A DNA stretch of 64,000 nt from Thalassobacillus cyri (GCF_900107755.1 NZ_FNQR01000017.1:27017-91016); one strand, 5' to 3'; counted from the first letter of the stretch, positions 37,579-45,448 are shown. Numbers and translations are program-made. Notes: generated by a model not told the origin, from the sequence alone.

Positions 37579-37878
37579 ATGTATATGGAGAAATTGTATG
37601 ATGAAATGGAACAGTCTAATGTCAGGTTTGTCGGATTTACCACCAAGGAAGGGAGGTATGATTTCGGTATCATCTATACCAGTCAATTTTTCGGGAAACC
37701 GTTAATTGTGTGCATGCAGACAGGACAATCCGCTTTGTTCGATAGTGCGGATGTTAAAGATTTAGATTTCCTGCAAAAGAAATTCCGGCTTCCTAACCAG
37801 GGTGTAGCGATTGATTTAGCAGATTTTCTTGATGAAGTTGTACCTCCGGCAGAGCTGATGGAAGCTTCTTACGAGTAA
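37579..37878 (+). CDS. DUF3055-family small protein
   Basis: A 99-residue acidic soluble protein (MYMEKLYDEMEQSNVRFVGF...). The pattern VRFVGFTTKEGRYDFGIIYT, then FFGKPLIVCMQTG, fits DUF3055/SAV0927-type proteins. Function unknown. A strong AAAGGAGG lies 6 bases before the start. The SR1 locus begins about 50 bases after the stop. Confidence 0.7.
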   Translation: MYMEKLYDEMEQSNVRFVGFTTKEGRYDFGIIYTSQFFGKPLIVCMQTGQSALFDSADVKDLDFLQKKFRLPNQGVAIDLADFLDEVVPPAELMEASYE

Positions 37879-37930
37879 AATTACCCCCAGTTCGTTTACA
37901 GGATGACTTAAGTGGGAAAAGAATTATTAA

Positions 37931-37973
37931 TGTGACATACTTTTTAGGCTTGATTTTTTAAATGTGTCATATT
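37931..37973 (+). promoter_or_regulatory. Two CcpN operator matches at the SR1 promoter
   Basis: TGTGACATACT (37931-37941) and TGTGTCATATT (37963-37973) both fit the CcpN consensus TRTGHYATAYW (recalled from B. subtilis work) at every position. They are 32 bases apart, about three helical turns. The second overlaps the spacer and -10 of the promoter. CcpN represses SR1, gapB and pckA under glycolytic conditions in B. subtilis. Confidence 0.7.
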
Positions 37974-37978
37974 AAAAT
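37950..37978 (+). promoter_or_regulatory. Sigma-A promoter of SR1
   Basis: TTGATT (37950-37955) and TAAAAT (37973-37978) are separated by 17 bases. The expected start of transcription is near 37985. Confidence 0.7.
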
Positions 37979-37990
37979 GAGAACATAACC

Positions 37991-38004
37991 TGAAAACGAT
38001 TACA
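37991..38004 (+). promoter_or_regulatory. Perfect cre site inside the SR1 5' region
   Basis: TGAAAACGATTACA matches TGWAANCGNTNWCA at all 14 positions. It starts about 6 bases after the predicted transcription start, where CcpA binding would block elongation. SR1 is also weakly CcpA-repressed in B. subtilis. Confidence 0.7.
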
Positions 38005-38034
38005 AAAATACTTGTAAAGGAGCTGGATGTTCAG

Positions 38035-38148
38035 ATGGGTACAATTGTATGTCAAGATTGCCAAAGAATTATTGAACATTATGAGGATGAGAAGGTTTCC
38101 ACTCTTTATAGTACTTGTCCGTCATGCAATCCGAAAGAGAAAAAATAA
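38035..38148 (+). CDS. sr1P: GapA-binding peptide SR1P
   Basis: A 37-residue peptide starting MGTIVCQDCQ, with ...HYEDEKVSTLYSTCPSC. The MGTIVCQ start, EDEKV-TLY core and two CxxC pairs (C6/C9 and C28/C31) are the signature of SR1P, encoded by the SR1 RNA. SR1P binds glyceraldehyde-3-phosphate dehydrogenase GapA and promotes its partnership with RNase J1 in B. subtilis; rnjA is in this window. AAAGGAG is 12 bases upstream of the ATG, a rather long spacing. Confidence 0.85.
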   Translation: MGTIVCQDCQRIIEHYEDEKVSTLYSTCPSCNPKEKK

Positions 38149-38167
38149 AATAGTGTGACATAATGAA

Positions 38168-38201
38168 AACCCCACCGGATATCTGGTGGGGTTCATTTTT
38201 T
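38168..38201 (+). terminator. SR1 terminator
   Basis: AACCCCACC pairs with GGTGGGGTT and is followed by CATTTTTT, which merges with repeat family B. Confidence 0.92.
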
Positions 38202-38300
38202 ATACTATATTAAAGTTTACCTTTGTTAAAGGATTCAAGTATAAGAACATACTAAGGCATTCGCCATACGTACTTGGCGAAAAGCCAAGTTTTTTGAATA
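38201..38300 (+). repeat. Terminator-abutting repeat B, copy 2
   Basis: Begins with TATACTATATTAAAG at the SR1 T-tract. It has CTTTGTTAAAGGATTCAAGT, ATAAGAA, a diverged GGCATTCGCCATA, and the final hairpin ACTTGGC-GAAAA-GCCAAGT followed by TTTTTGAATAAT. Orientation is the same as SR1. It ends 10 bases before the speA stop. Confidence 0.8.
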
Positions 38301-38309
38301 ATCGTGTAT

Positions 38310-39779
38310 TTACTTGAAAGCCCGATGTTCTTTGATGACACGGATAGTTTCAAGCGTTTCATCCTCTGGTCCCTGTACTGGCAAGCCTGCTTCCAGGTTT
38401 TCTCGTATATAAGCCACATTTTCTTTTGTAATGATTTCGCCTGGGATAAAAATCGGGATACCAGGCGGGTAGATCATCAGCGATTCAGCACTGATCCGGC
38501 CGATACCTTCGTCAAGAGCAACGACTTCGGTCTCCGAATAAAATGCTTCCCTCGGCGATAAAGCAAGCAATGGAATTTCCGGAACTTTGACCTTGATCTC
38601 CTCATTCGCTTCCAGGACAGGCCGGCTGGATGCCAACTCTTTCAAAGCATGTACCAGCAAACCGGTTTCTTCTATTGTATCTCCTGGTGTTACAAGACAG
38701 AGGATGTTATATAAGTCAGATAATTCCACTTCAATGTTGTAATGCTGGCGCAGCCATACTTCCACATCGTAGCCTGTCACTCCCAAGTCTTTGACCGAAA
38801 TGATCAGCTTTGTAGGATCATAATCGAAGGTCGCGTCGCTGCCGATAATTTCTCTTCCCACACAATACAGTCCGGACAGTTGATTGATTGACTTACGTGT
38901 ACGTTCTGCCAGGATAATCGTCTCGTCAATCATATCTTTTCCTTTAACAGCTAATTGTCTCCGGGCGGTATCGAGAGAAGCGAGCAGCAGGTAAGATGTC
39001 GATGTCGTCGTCAGCATCGATAATATCGCCTGAACACGTTCATGGGAAACCAGACCTTCTTTTAAATTTAAGACGGAACTCTGTGTCATCGAGCCGCCGA
39101 GCTTATGAACACTTGTTGCCGCCAGATCCGCTCCTGCCTGCATGGCCGATAATGGGAGTGTATCATGAAAATGAATATGGACACCATGTGCCTCATCAAC
39201 TAATACAGGTACGTCATAATCATGTGCCACCTCGACAATTTTCTTTAAATCAGCAGCAATCCCAAAATAAGTAGGATTGATAACGAGTACTCCTTTAGCG
39301 TCAGGGTGGGCTTCAAGCGCCCGGTTTACCGCTTCTGGGGTGATACCGTGAGAAATACCTAACCGCTTATCCAGCTCCGGATGGATGAATATCGGAGTCG
39401 CACCTGAAAAAATGATAGCCGTTGTGACCGACTTATGGACGTTTCTTGGTACAATAATTTTATCTCCGGGATGGCAGACACTCATTACCATGGTCATGAT
39501 TGCCCCACTGGTTCCTTGTACAGAGAAAAATGTATAATCAGCCCCGAAAGCTTCAGCAGCAAGATCCTGGGCTTCTTTGATGATCCCGTGTGGATGGTGA
39601 AGATCATCCAATGGCTCGATATTGATCAGGTCGATTGATAGAGCATTGTCACCGATAAAGTGACGGAATTCTTCATCCATCCCTTTTCCTTTTTTATGGC
39701 CGGGAATATGAAATGGAATCGGGTTCTTTTCCATATGAGCTAACAAACCCGAAAACAATGGAGTTTTGTCTTGAGACAA
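38310..39779 (-). CDS. speA: Arginine decarboxylase SpeA (PLP, Orn/Lys/Arg class)
   Basis: A 489-residue PLP enzyme of the Orn/Lys/Arg decarboxylase class, the size of B. subtilis SpeA. VDEAHGVH (194-201) holds the PLP-binding Asp and stacking His, and SVHKLGG places the Schiff-base lysine at K226. The C-terminal decarboxylase domain follows about residue 390. It makes agmatine for polyamine synthesis. YaaO-type lysine decarboxylase is an alternative, but position after SR1 favours SpeA. TTG start with AGAGGTG upstream. Confidence 0.9.
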   Translation of the reverse strand: MSQDKTPLFSGLLAHMEKNPIPFHIPGHKKGKGMDEEFRHFIGDNALSIDLINIEPLDDLHHPHGIIKEAQDLAAEAFGADYTFFSVQGTSGAIMTMVMSVCHPGDKIIVPRNVHKSVTTAIIFSGATPIFIHPELDKRLGISHGITPEAVNRALEAHPDAKGVLVINPTYFGIAADLKKIVEVAHDYDVPVLVDEAHGVHIHFHDTLPLSAMQAGADLAATSVHKLGGSMTQSSVLNLKEGLVSHERVQAILSMLTTTSTSYLLLASLDTARRQLAVKGKDMIDETIILAERTRKSINQLSGLYCVGREIIGSDATFDYDPTKLIISVKDLGVTGYDVEVWLRQHYNIEVELSDLYNILCLVTPGDTIEETGLLVHALKELASSRPVLEANEEIKVKVPEIPLLALSPREAFYSETEVVALDEGIGRISAESLMIYPPGIPIFIPGEIITKENVAYIRENLEAGLPVQGPEDETLETIRVIKEHRAFK

Positions 39780-39923
39780 TTGCTACACCTCTTCATAAAA
39801 TCGTATAAAACATATGAATTATAGCAGATGCGGGCAATTGTGGCTAGCATTTTTGCAGGTAAGGATATTAGTTGAAGCCGTATCGAACTATCATGATAGA
39901 ATGTAAAAAAGGAGGAAGGAAAA

Positions 39924-40883
39924 ATGAATTGGGAAACAAGAGTAACAGATTTGCTGGGAATTACATATCCGATTATCCAGGGCGGCTTGGCTCATCTTGC
40001 CTACGCTGATCTTGCTGCAGCTGTTTCTAAAGCAGGTGGCCTTGGTCAGATCACTGCTATGAGCATGGATGGACCAGAACACCTAACAAAGGAAATCAGG
40101 CGTGTCAAAACAATGACTGAAAAACCCGTCGGGGTGAACTTTGCCATCGGCCAGCACGGCCGGCCGTTTGAGCATATGGTCGAAGCTGCTATCAAGGAAG
40201 AAGTACCGGTTATTTCCGTAACAGGAGGCAATCCTAAACCAGTACTCGAGATGGTCGAGGGCACCTCTATAAAAAAATTAGTGCTCGTTGCCGCCAGAAG
40301 ACAGGCAGAGAAAGCGGAAGAACTCGGTGCAGATGCCGTCATGGTCGTAGGCCATGAAGGAGGAGGACATATCGGCCGGGATGACATCGGAACATTCGTA
40401 CTTACCCCACAAGTAGTCGATGCCGTTTCAATTCCTGTCATTGCATCCGGAGGTATTGGCGATGGCCGCGGTCTAATGGCTGCTTTAAGCCTTGGAGCGG
40501 AAGGAATCGAAATGGGCACCAGGTTCATTGCGACGAAAGAATGCATCCATGCCCACGAAAAGTATAAACAAGCATTAGTGGAAGCAGATGAAATGAGTAC
40601 CGCTGTAATCAAAAAAACGTTGAAAGCTCCCGCAAGAGCCTTGAAAAATAAATGGACCGATGAAATTCTTCAATTAGAAACCGGTAACCCGGGCTATGAA
40701 GGTTTAAAGTCTTTTATCAGCGGGGAAGCGAATAAACGATATATTTATCAAGGCGAAATAGATAATGGCTTTGCCTGGGCTGGCCAGGTTGCAGGCAGAA
40801 TAAAGGATGTGCCTTCCGTGCAAGCTTTATTTACAAGTATGCTTTCGGAAGCAGAAGAAATCCGGAACAAATGGAGCCAGTGA
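39924..40883 (+). CDS. Nitronate monooxygenase-family flavoprotein
   Basis: A 319-residue TIM-barrel FMN protein of the nitronate monooxygenase/2-nitropropane dioxygenase family. It has an IIQGGLAHLAYADLAAAVSKAGGLG start, GHEGGGHIGR (143-152) with the conserved His, and VIASGGIGDGRGLMAALSLGAEGIEMGTRF for phosphate binding. It may oxidise alkyl nitronates or, less likely, act as a FabK-type enoyl-ACP reductase. AAGGAGGAAGG precedes the start. It is followed 18 bases later by yktA. Confidence 0.82.
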   Translation: MNWETRVTDLLGITYPIIQGGLAHLAYADLAAAVSKAGGLGQITAMSMDGPEHLTKEIRRVKTMTEKPVGVNFAIGQHGRPFEHMVEAAIKEEVPVISVTGGNPKPVLEMVEGTSIKKLVLVAARRQAEKAEELGADAVMVVGHEGGGHIGRDDIGTFVLTPQVVDAVSIPVIASGGIGDGRGLMAALSLGAEGIEMGTRFIATKECIHAHEKYKQALVEADEMSTAVIKKTLKAPARALKNKWTDEILQLETGNPGYEGLKSFISGEANKRYIYQGEIDNGFAWAGQVAGRIKDVPSVQALFTSMLSEAEEIRNKWSQ

Positions 40884-40901
40884 ACGAAAGGGGTCATGAA
40901 T

Positions 40902-41171
40902 ATGAATTATACCTATCCAATCGACGAAACATGGTCAAAACAAGAAATCATTGATGTTGTCAATTTCTACTCATTAGTAGAACAGGCGTATGAGAAAAAT
41001 GTAAAGCGGGATGAATTGATGCTTGCCTATACCAGGTTCAAGCAGATCGTTCCTTCTAAAAGTGAAGAAAAACAATTATGCGGTAAGTTCGAGAAAGAAT
41101 CCGGCTACTCCTGTTACCGGACTGTGAAAAAAGCGAAAGAAATGGGTACCGAAGATAAAGTGAGTATGTAA
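40902..41171 (+). CDS. yktA: YktA, UPF0223 family
   Basis: An 89-residue protein matching UPF0223: MNYTYPIDETWSKQEIIDVV at the start and FKQIVPSKSEEKQLCGKFEK in the middle. Predicted helical and cytosolic, function unknown. The ATG at 40902 has GAAAGGGG at 8-9 bases; an ATG two codons earlier is too close. Order nmo-like/yktA/yktB matches the B. subtilis yktA-yktB pair. Confidence 0.85.
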   Translation: MNYTYPIDETWSKQEIIDVVNFYSLVEQAYEKNVKRDELMLAYTRFKQIVPSKSEEKQLCGKFEKESGYSCYRTVKKAKEMGTEDKVSM

Positions 41172-41175
41172 TTTA

Positions 41176-41222
41176 AAAAAGTCTGCCCCTTGCCACTTCT
41201 GGTGAGGAGCAGACTTTTTTTG
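41176..41222. terminator. Shared terminator of yktA and yktB
   Basis: AAAAAGTCTGC-CC pairs with GG-GCAGACTTTTT across a long loop, with symmetrical A/T flanks between converging genes. Confidence 0.88.
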
Positions 41223-41273
41223 TGGGAAGACAATTTTTTTATCTGATCCAATTCTCTTAGTAGAGCATTGGAA

Positions 41274-41906
41274 TCAAGCCTGTTTTGCCATGCGGTAAAG
41301 GGATTCGAGAGTTTCGAATGCGCCTTTGCATCGAGCGAGAAATTTATCAGCATCTTTCAAAATAGGATCGTTTCGGTCTATGTTAAGCCCGCAAAGCAGC
41401 TCAGCTTTTTTTACATTTTCCAGGCGATCGACCATCTCGCTGAATTTTTCTTCCGTCAATTCTTTTTGAGGGATAGCATCCGGTGTCATATGATCGATGG
41501 ACCAGACGAAGTCTTCTGGTATTTCTTTTCGAATTTGGTAGTCTTCTTTCTTAATTGCTTTTGCGAAGCCCTGTTTCACCGGACTTTCATAAATCACGGC
41601 AAACCAGACGAACACATGCGACTCCCATAATCCAATTTGAAAATGAGGAAGTTTTTTATAACCACGGTTGCTGTTGGCAAGAGCGGCCCATGTATCATTA
41701 GGTGGATTTTTTGTACGCCTTGCATGTTTTGCGACATGGACGAACATTTCATCTCCAGTCAACGCAGTTAGGTCGGGGGCGAGTTCTGTAGCAATCGCTT
41801 CGAGCTTAGGAGAAACCTGAGCTTTCAGTACCTCCATGCGTTCATCCAGACCTGGAATATTAAAGACGTCAAAGTCTTTCTCTGAAAAACCATTGAATTG
41901 CTCCAT
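41274..41906 (-). CDS. yktB: YktB, UPF0637 family
   Basis: A 210-residue protein with the UPF0637 pattern: [39 protein letters not shown] and [16 protein letters not shown]. Soluble; function unknown. The ATG follows GGAG by about 12 bases. It is convergent with yktA as in B. subtilis. Confidence 0.88.
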   Translation of the reverse strand: MEQFNGFSEKDFDVFNIPGLDERMEVLKAQVSPKLEAIATELAPDLTALTGDEMFVHVAKHARRTKNPPNDTWAALANSNRGYKKLPHFQIGLWESHVFVWFAVIYESPVKQGFAKAIKKEDYQIRKEIPEDFVWSIDHMTPDAIPQKELTEEKFSEMVDRLENVKKAELLCGLNIDRNDPILKDADKFLARCKGAFETLESLYRMAKQA

Positions 41907-42097
41907 TAACCATCAACTCCTAATCGTTCTGCTAGTAGAAAGTTTACCATAGTCAGATCCATCTTCTAAATAATACGTTCTTTTGGTTTGAAACTCTGTA
42001 ATTTTGGTTAAATAAAAGTAATAAAAACACATACCGATCAAGCAAACTGCTCATATAAATAGACAAACGAGGGTTTATATAAGGGAGGGAAGACTAA

Positions 42098-42286
42098 ATG
42101 AAGCGTGTAATGGAAGCGTTAAGGCGCCGTGAGGCTGAAGAAAGACTCCCCGTCATCCGGTTGGAGATAGATTACGAATTGATGACCTTATATGACGCGA
42201 TGATGGAGGAAGATGAAGAGCAAATAGCCAACAGTAAGCAACGCTTGAATGAGTTACGTACCGAACTTATCCAATGGATGGCATAA
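42098..42286 (+). CDS. ykzI: YkzI family small protein
   Basis: A 62-residue acidic protein, probably two helices (ALRRREAEERLPVIRLEIDY...EQIANSKQRLNELRTEL). Size and position between yktB and suhB match YkzI. Function unknown. AAGGGAGGG lies 8 bases upstream and a hairpin overlaps the stop. Confidence 0.78.
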   Translation: MKRVMEALRRREAEERLPVIRLEIDYELMTLYDAMMEEDEEQIANSKQRLNELRTELIQWMA

Positions 42287-42316
42287 ACAGAGCAGCTGAT
42301 AAGTTGCTCTGTTTTT
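42285..42316 (+). terminator. Terminator after ykzI
   Basis: AAACAGAGCA pairs with TGCTCTGTTT and continues into TTT. Confidence 0.88.
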
Positions 42317-42435
42317 GTATATAATGAAACAGAGACATTGCTTTGCCTAACTATGGGAGCGTGAAACCAGGCAAAAACTCTGTTAGGCTGAAACAACAAC
42401 AACAATTACGTATTTATGTAAAAGGGGTTCTTGTC

Positions 42436-43242
42436 ATGGAAAAACAAGCAAGACAGCAAATATTTGAGCAGGCAAAAGTGTGGGTGCTTGAAGCAGGTGA
42501 ACAAATCAGAAAGCGGATGGAACAGCCGTTTAAAGTTGAAACGAAATCAAACCCGAATGATCTGGTTACAGAATTGGATAAGGATACAGAAAGGTTTTTT
42601 GTAGAAAAAATCCGCAGTCATTACCCGGAACACCAGCTGTTCGGCGAAGAAGGGTTCGGTGATGATATTCAGACCCTCGATGGCACCGTGTGGATTGTCG
42701 ACCCGATCGATGGCACGATGAATTTCGTTCATCAAAAAAGGAACTTCGCTATTTCTATCGGAATATATTACGATGGCATCGGCGAAATCGGGCTGATTTA
42801 TGATGTCATGGCCGATGTTCTTTATACAGCCATTAGGGGGGAAGGTGCATACAAAAATGGTGAGCCTCTAGAAAGACTTGAGGAGCCGCAGGAATTGGAT
42901 AAATCGATTCTTGCGATCAATTCGTTTTGGGCGCTCCGTAATAAACGAGTAGGGGAAGAAGGGATCCATCGATTGGTGGAGAAGGTAAGAGGCACCCGTT
43001 CCTTTGGCTCCGCTGCCCTGGAATTCGCCTTCGTCGCTGAAGGAATTATCGATGGTTATTTGACGATGAGCCTGATGCCATGGGATATCGCAGCAGGTAT
43101 TGTCATTGTTGAAGAAGTCGGCGGCATCACCACGCAGGCAAATGGTCAGCCGGTCAATATGCTGGAGAAAAATTCTATTTTGACATCGCACCGTGATATC
43201 CATCAGGAAATCGTCAACGAATATGTGGAATTGAAAATATAG
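42436..43242 (+). CDS. suhB: Inositol monophosphatase-family protein (SuhB/YktC)
   Basis: A 268-residue enzyme with all lithium-sensitive phosphatase motifs: GEE (70-72), DPIDGTMNF (89-97) and MPWDIAAG near residue 214. It hydrolyses inositol-1-phosphate or related sugar phosphates with Mg2+. Its relative in B. subtilis is YktC. The ATG at 42436 follows AAAAGGGG by about 8 bases; the ORF opens 93 bases earlier without a site. Confidence 0.92.
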   Translation: MEKQARQQIFEQAKVWVLEAGEQIRKRMEQPFKVETKSNPNDLVTELDKDTERFFVEKIRSHYPEHQLFGEEGFGDDIQTLDGTVWIVDPIDGTMNFVHQKRNFAISIGIYYDGIGEIGLIYDVMADVLYTAIRGEGAYKNGEPLERLEEPQELDKSILAINSFWALRNKRVGEEGIHRLVEKVRGTRSFGSAALEFAFVAEGIIDGYLTMSLMPWDIAAGIVIVEEVGGITTQANGQPVNMLEKNSILTSHRDIHQEIVNEYVELKI

Positions 43243-43262
43243 GGACATCCGTTCTTGTAACT

Positions 43263-43306
43263 AAAAAAGCTTGTAGAGAAACTTCATGTTTTCTACAAGC
43301 TTTTTT
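43263..43306 (+). terminator. Terminator after suhB
   Basis: AAAAAAGCTTGTAGA pairs with TCTACAAGCTTTTTT. Confidence 0.93.
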
Positions 43307-43392
43307 GTTTTTTCGTGGGAGAATAGGCGCTCTTAACAGTATATTGCCCTCACCTGATCCTCCCTGTACGATTAAAGAACAAAGATTCCCCG

Positions 43393-43419
43393 AAAAGGCT
43401 GGCGCATCAAGCGACAGCC
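43393..43419 (-). terminator. Terminator of ylaF
   Basis: On the minus strand GGCTG-CGC-type arms pair around a small loop and are followed by TTTT. It sits just beyond the ylaF stop. Confidence 0.65.
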
Positions 43420-43429
43420 CTATGAGACT

Positions 43430-43600
43430 TCACGATCGTTTTCTCTTTCCGGCAATCCCGAACCCCATGATGGCAAAACCAAGAAGCAGAAATAATCCTG
43501 CCAGCCAAAAATTCCTTATCCCTAATGCAAAACCGACAAATACGAAACAAAGGATAGCTAAAAAAGCGACGAACATCCTTTTCCAGTCTATTTTATTCAT
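43430..43600 (-). CDS. ylaF: YlaF-like small membrane protein
   Basis: A 56-residue protein with two hydrophobic helices (about residues 9-27 and 31-50) and a basic tail (GKRKRS). The NKIDWKRMFVAFL start and two-helix layout resemble YlaF, which lies next to typA and ylaH in B. subtilis. Function unknown. GAGGTGA is 6 bases before the ATG at 43600. Confidence 0.7.
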   Translation of the reverse strand: MNKIDWKRMFVAFLAILCFVFVGFALGIRNFWLAGLFLLLGFAIMGFGIAGKRKRS

Positions 43601-43753
43601 TTCAATCACCTCTTTTATATGTACCTATCCAGTATAGCCGACATTTCCTTTGTTGAAAACGGTCGAATCCACAATGATATTCTGAGATTTTCTTGTAGCG
43701 CCATTCCTTATTGTTTAGTATCATGGAGACAAGAGAGAACAAGGGGGAACATC

Positions 43754-44128
43754 ATGAACGAGGAAAATGTTTTGAACGTACCCAATGATCTGTGGCCAAT
43801 TGCAGATATGTTCTTCCAGGGACTGGGTACAGAAGTGAATATGAATAATGAAGATGAAGTGGCCTTGTTATTCCGTGGCTTCTTTTTATTGTATTTGACA
43901 GTCGTCACTCTTGCTATTATCACTTTCAAGCTTGGTTTTGCCAGAAAACTGCCATTGTTGCAGAATTTGATCGTATATGGTGTTTTGGTGATTGGTACTT
44001 TCTTTTTAACTCTAATTTTAGGTTTGAACTTGCCAATCGCTGAAAGTTTACTGGCTTCCGCCATTGTATTGGGGATTTATCGTATCCGGCTTCACCGGGA
44101 ACGAGAGTCCCGAAATGAAAGCTCATAG
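43754..44128 (+). CDS. ylaH: YlaH-like membrane protein
   Basis: A 124-residue protein with an acidic N-terminus and three hydrophobic helices (about residues 42-60, 70-87 and 91-107), ending in a charged Arg/Glu tail. The LPIAESLLASAIVLGIYRIR stretch and position fit YlaH. The ATG at 43754 follows AAGGGGGAAC. typA (ylaG), which separates ylaF and ylaH in B. subtilis, is missing here. Function unknown. Confidence 0.75.
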   Translation: MNEENVLNVPNDLWPIADMFFQGLGTEVNMNNEDEVALLFRGFFLLYLTVVTLAIITFKLGFARKLPLLQNLIVYGVLVIGTFFLTLILGLNLPIAESLLASAIVLGIYRIRLHRERESRNESS

Positions 44129-44148
44129 AAAAAGGAGAGGTGAAGCGT

Positions 44149-44433
44149 ATGCGCTCATTGCAAGATGCTGTATATAATTGGTTAACGATCCAGGTAGTAG
44201 CAGATTATCGTCCGGATGATGCTTCAGCTAATGAAACAGCTGATTTCTTTTATGAGATGCTGCAAAGTGATCATCAAGTAAAGGAAATAGAGGTCAATTG
44301 TGAGAATGAATTATATCAAGTCACCTGCCACACCTCAGAAGAAGTGCGTAAGCTTCGCTTTCCTGCCGAGCTGATTGACTTGATGCTCGTCCAAATCAAG
44401 GACGAACCGCATAAGTTCAAAAACTACAGCTGA
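44149..44433 (+). CDS. Hypothetical protein, 94 aa
   Basis: A soluble acidic protein starting MRSLQDAVYNWLTIQVVADY and ending KDEPHKFKNYS. No motif recognised. GGAGAGGTGA 5 bases before the ATG and an 18-base gap to ylaH indicate it is translated and co-transcribed with ylaH. Convergent with ylaI. Confidence 0.65.
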   Translation: MRSLQDAVYNWLTIQVVADYRPDDASANETADFFYEMLQSDHQVKEIEVNCENELYQVTCHTSEEVRKLRFPAELIDLMLVQIKDEPHKFKNYS

Positions 44434-44435
44434 AA

Positions 44436-44539
44436 CCATTAGAAAAACTTGGCTTGTCGCCAAGTACTTATGTCGAAAGCCTTTGTCTTTTCTTATACTT
44501 TGATCCTTCAACAAAGTTAAAACTTTCTTTAAGTATAAC
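44436..44539 (-). repeat. Terminator-abutting repeat B, copy 3
   Basis: Read on the minus strand it begins TATACTTAAAGAAAG at the T-tract of the ylaI terminator. It contains TTAACTTTGTTGAAGG, ATCAAAGTATAAGAA, GGCTTTCGACATAAG, and ends with ACTTGGC-GACAA-GCCAAGT then TTTTCTAATGG. Its orientation equals that of ylaI. Confidence 0.8.
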
Positions 44540-44574
44540 AAAAGGCTGACCTTTATTAACTGGTCAGCCTCTTT
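44540..44574 (-). terminator. Terminator of ylaI
   Basis: GAGGCTGACC pairs with GGTCAGCC on the minus strand and is followed by TTTTGTTAT, the start of repeat B. Confidence 0.85.
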
Positions 44575-44589
44575 GTAATACGTATTGGG

Positions 44590-44793
44590 TTAAGATAAAT
44601 ATTGTTCACTTTTTCGCTCTTTGTAGACGCGGAAATCGCCAGTTGCCAGTCTTTTTTTCGTCTTTTCCCCAATACGTTGATGACAGCTTGGACACATGTA
44701 GGTGGTAAGCCGGCGGTTTCTCAGCCGCTTCGCTTGCAGACAATTACTGTCTATGCTGTTTATTTCATCGCATATTACGCATTGGACACGCAT
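44590..44793 (-). CDS. ylaI: YlaI zinc-ribbon protein
   Basis: A 67-residue protein with two CxxC pairs, C5-x2-C8 (CVIC) and CPSC near residue 34, and a basic middle (KRLRNRRLTTY), the pattern of the YlaI family. Zinc binding is likely; the role is unknown. Position between ylaH and ylaJ/ylaK matches B. subtilis. Confidence 0.85.
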   Translation of the reverse strand: MRVQCVICDEINSIDSNCLQAKRLRNRRLTTYMCPSCHQRIGEKTKKRLATGDFRVYKERKSEQYLS

Positions 44794-44921
44794 AGTTTCA
44801 CCTCAGATAATAGTAATAGCTATAATATAAAAAAAGTATAACATAATCCATGGCATCACGCATTTTTGGATTGTTTCCATTGTAATTCAGAGTTCCTGTA
44901 TTTTGTAAAGGAGGAGTCCGT

Positions 44922-45374
44922 ATGGCGAACCAAGTAGAGCACCTGTTGAATGATACGCAATATGAACTGCTGCAAGAGGAAACGTTTATGTTGTTGTCTA
45001 CGTATAGTCAAGAAAATCAATCCCCCATGGTGAATGCCATCAGCTGGGTATATGCGAAAGATAAACATTCGCTATTGTTTGCTGTTGATAATCGATCCGT
45101 TATTGTCAGGAACATCAATACCTCCCCAAACGTCGTACTGACACTAATAGATGCCGAATCGACTTATTCTATTAAAGGGAAGGCCCGAATTCTGACAGAG
45201 AGAATTGGAGAAATCCCGTTGAAACTAGCCAAAATCGAAGTGGACATTGAAGAGGTGAGGGATGTCATGTTTTATGGAGCGAAAATCTCCAAAGGTCCTG
45301 ATTATGACAAAACTTATGATAAGCAGGCAGCTGCCAAATTAGACCGTCAAGTCATGTCTGCATTACAAAAATAA
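44922..45374 (+). CDS. Pyridoxamine-phosphate-oxidase-like flavoprotein
   Basis: A 150-residue split-barrel protein: an ETFMLLSTYSQENQSPMVNAI start, SLLFAVDNRSVIVRNINTSPNVVLTLID in the middle and a C-terminal helix. This is the FMN-binding PNPOx-like fold. The specific reaction cannot be told. AAAGGAGGAG lies 6 bases before the start. It is not part of the B. subtilis yla block. Confidence 0.7.
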   Translation: MANQVEHLLNDTQYELLQEETFMLLSTYSQENQSPMVNAISWVYAKDKHSLLFAVDNRSVIVRNINTSPNVVLTLIDAESTYSIKGKARILTERIGEIPLKLAKIEVDIEEVRDVMFYGAKISKGPDYDKTYDKQAAAKLDRQVMSALQK

Positions 45375-45448
45375 CCAAGAAAATGCTGTTTCAAATAAAT
45401 TCAATAAGGGAAGTGTATCTATAGGAAGACCAAGAAAGGATGATTTCT

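Larger units (their letters stand above)
37985..38201 (+). ncRNA. sr1: SR1 dual-function small RNA
   Basis: From the predicted start (near 37985) to the terminator T-tract (38201) the transcript is about 215 nt, close to the 205 nt of B. subtilis SR1. It encodes SR1P and lies between the pdh region and speA, the same locus as in B. subtilis. There SR1 base-pairs with ahrC mRNA and its peptide binds GapA. Base-pairing with ahrC cannot be tested here. Confidence 0.75.

Noticed and set aside
43316..43400. Third repeat family after suhB
   Set aside because: The sequence looked familiar from other Bacillaceae, but only one copy is visible in the window, so it cannot be supported here.
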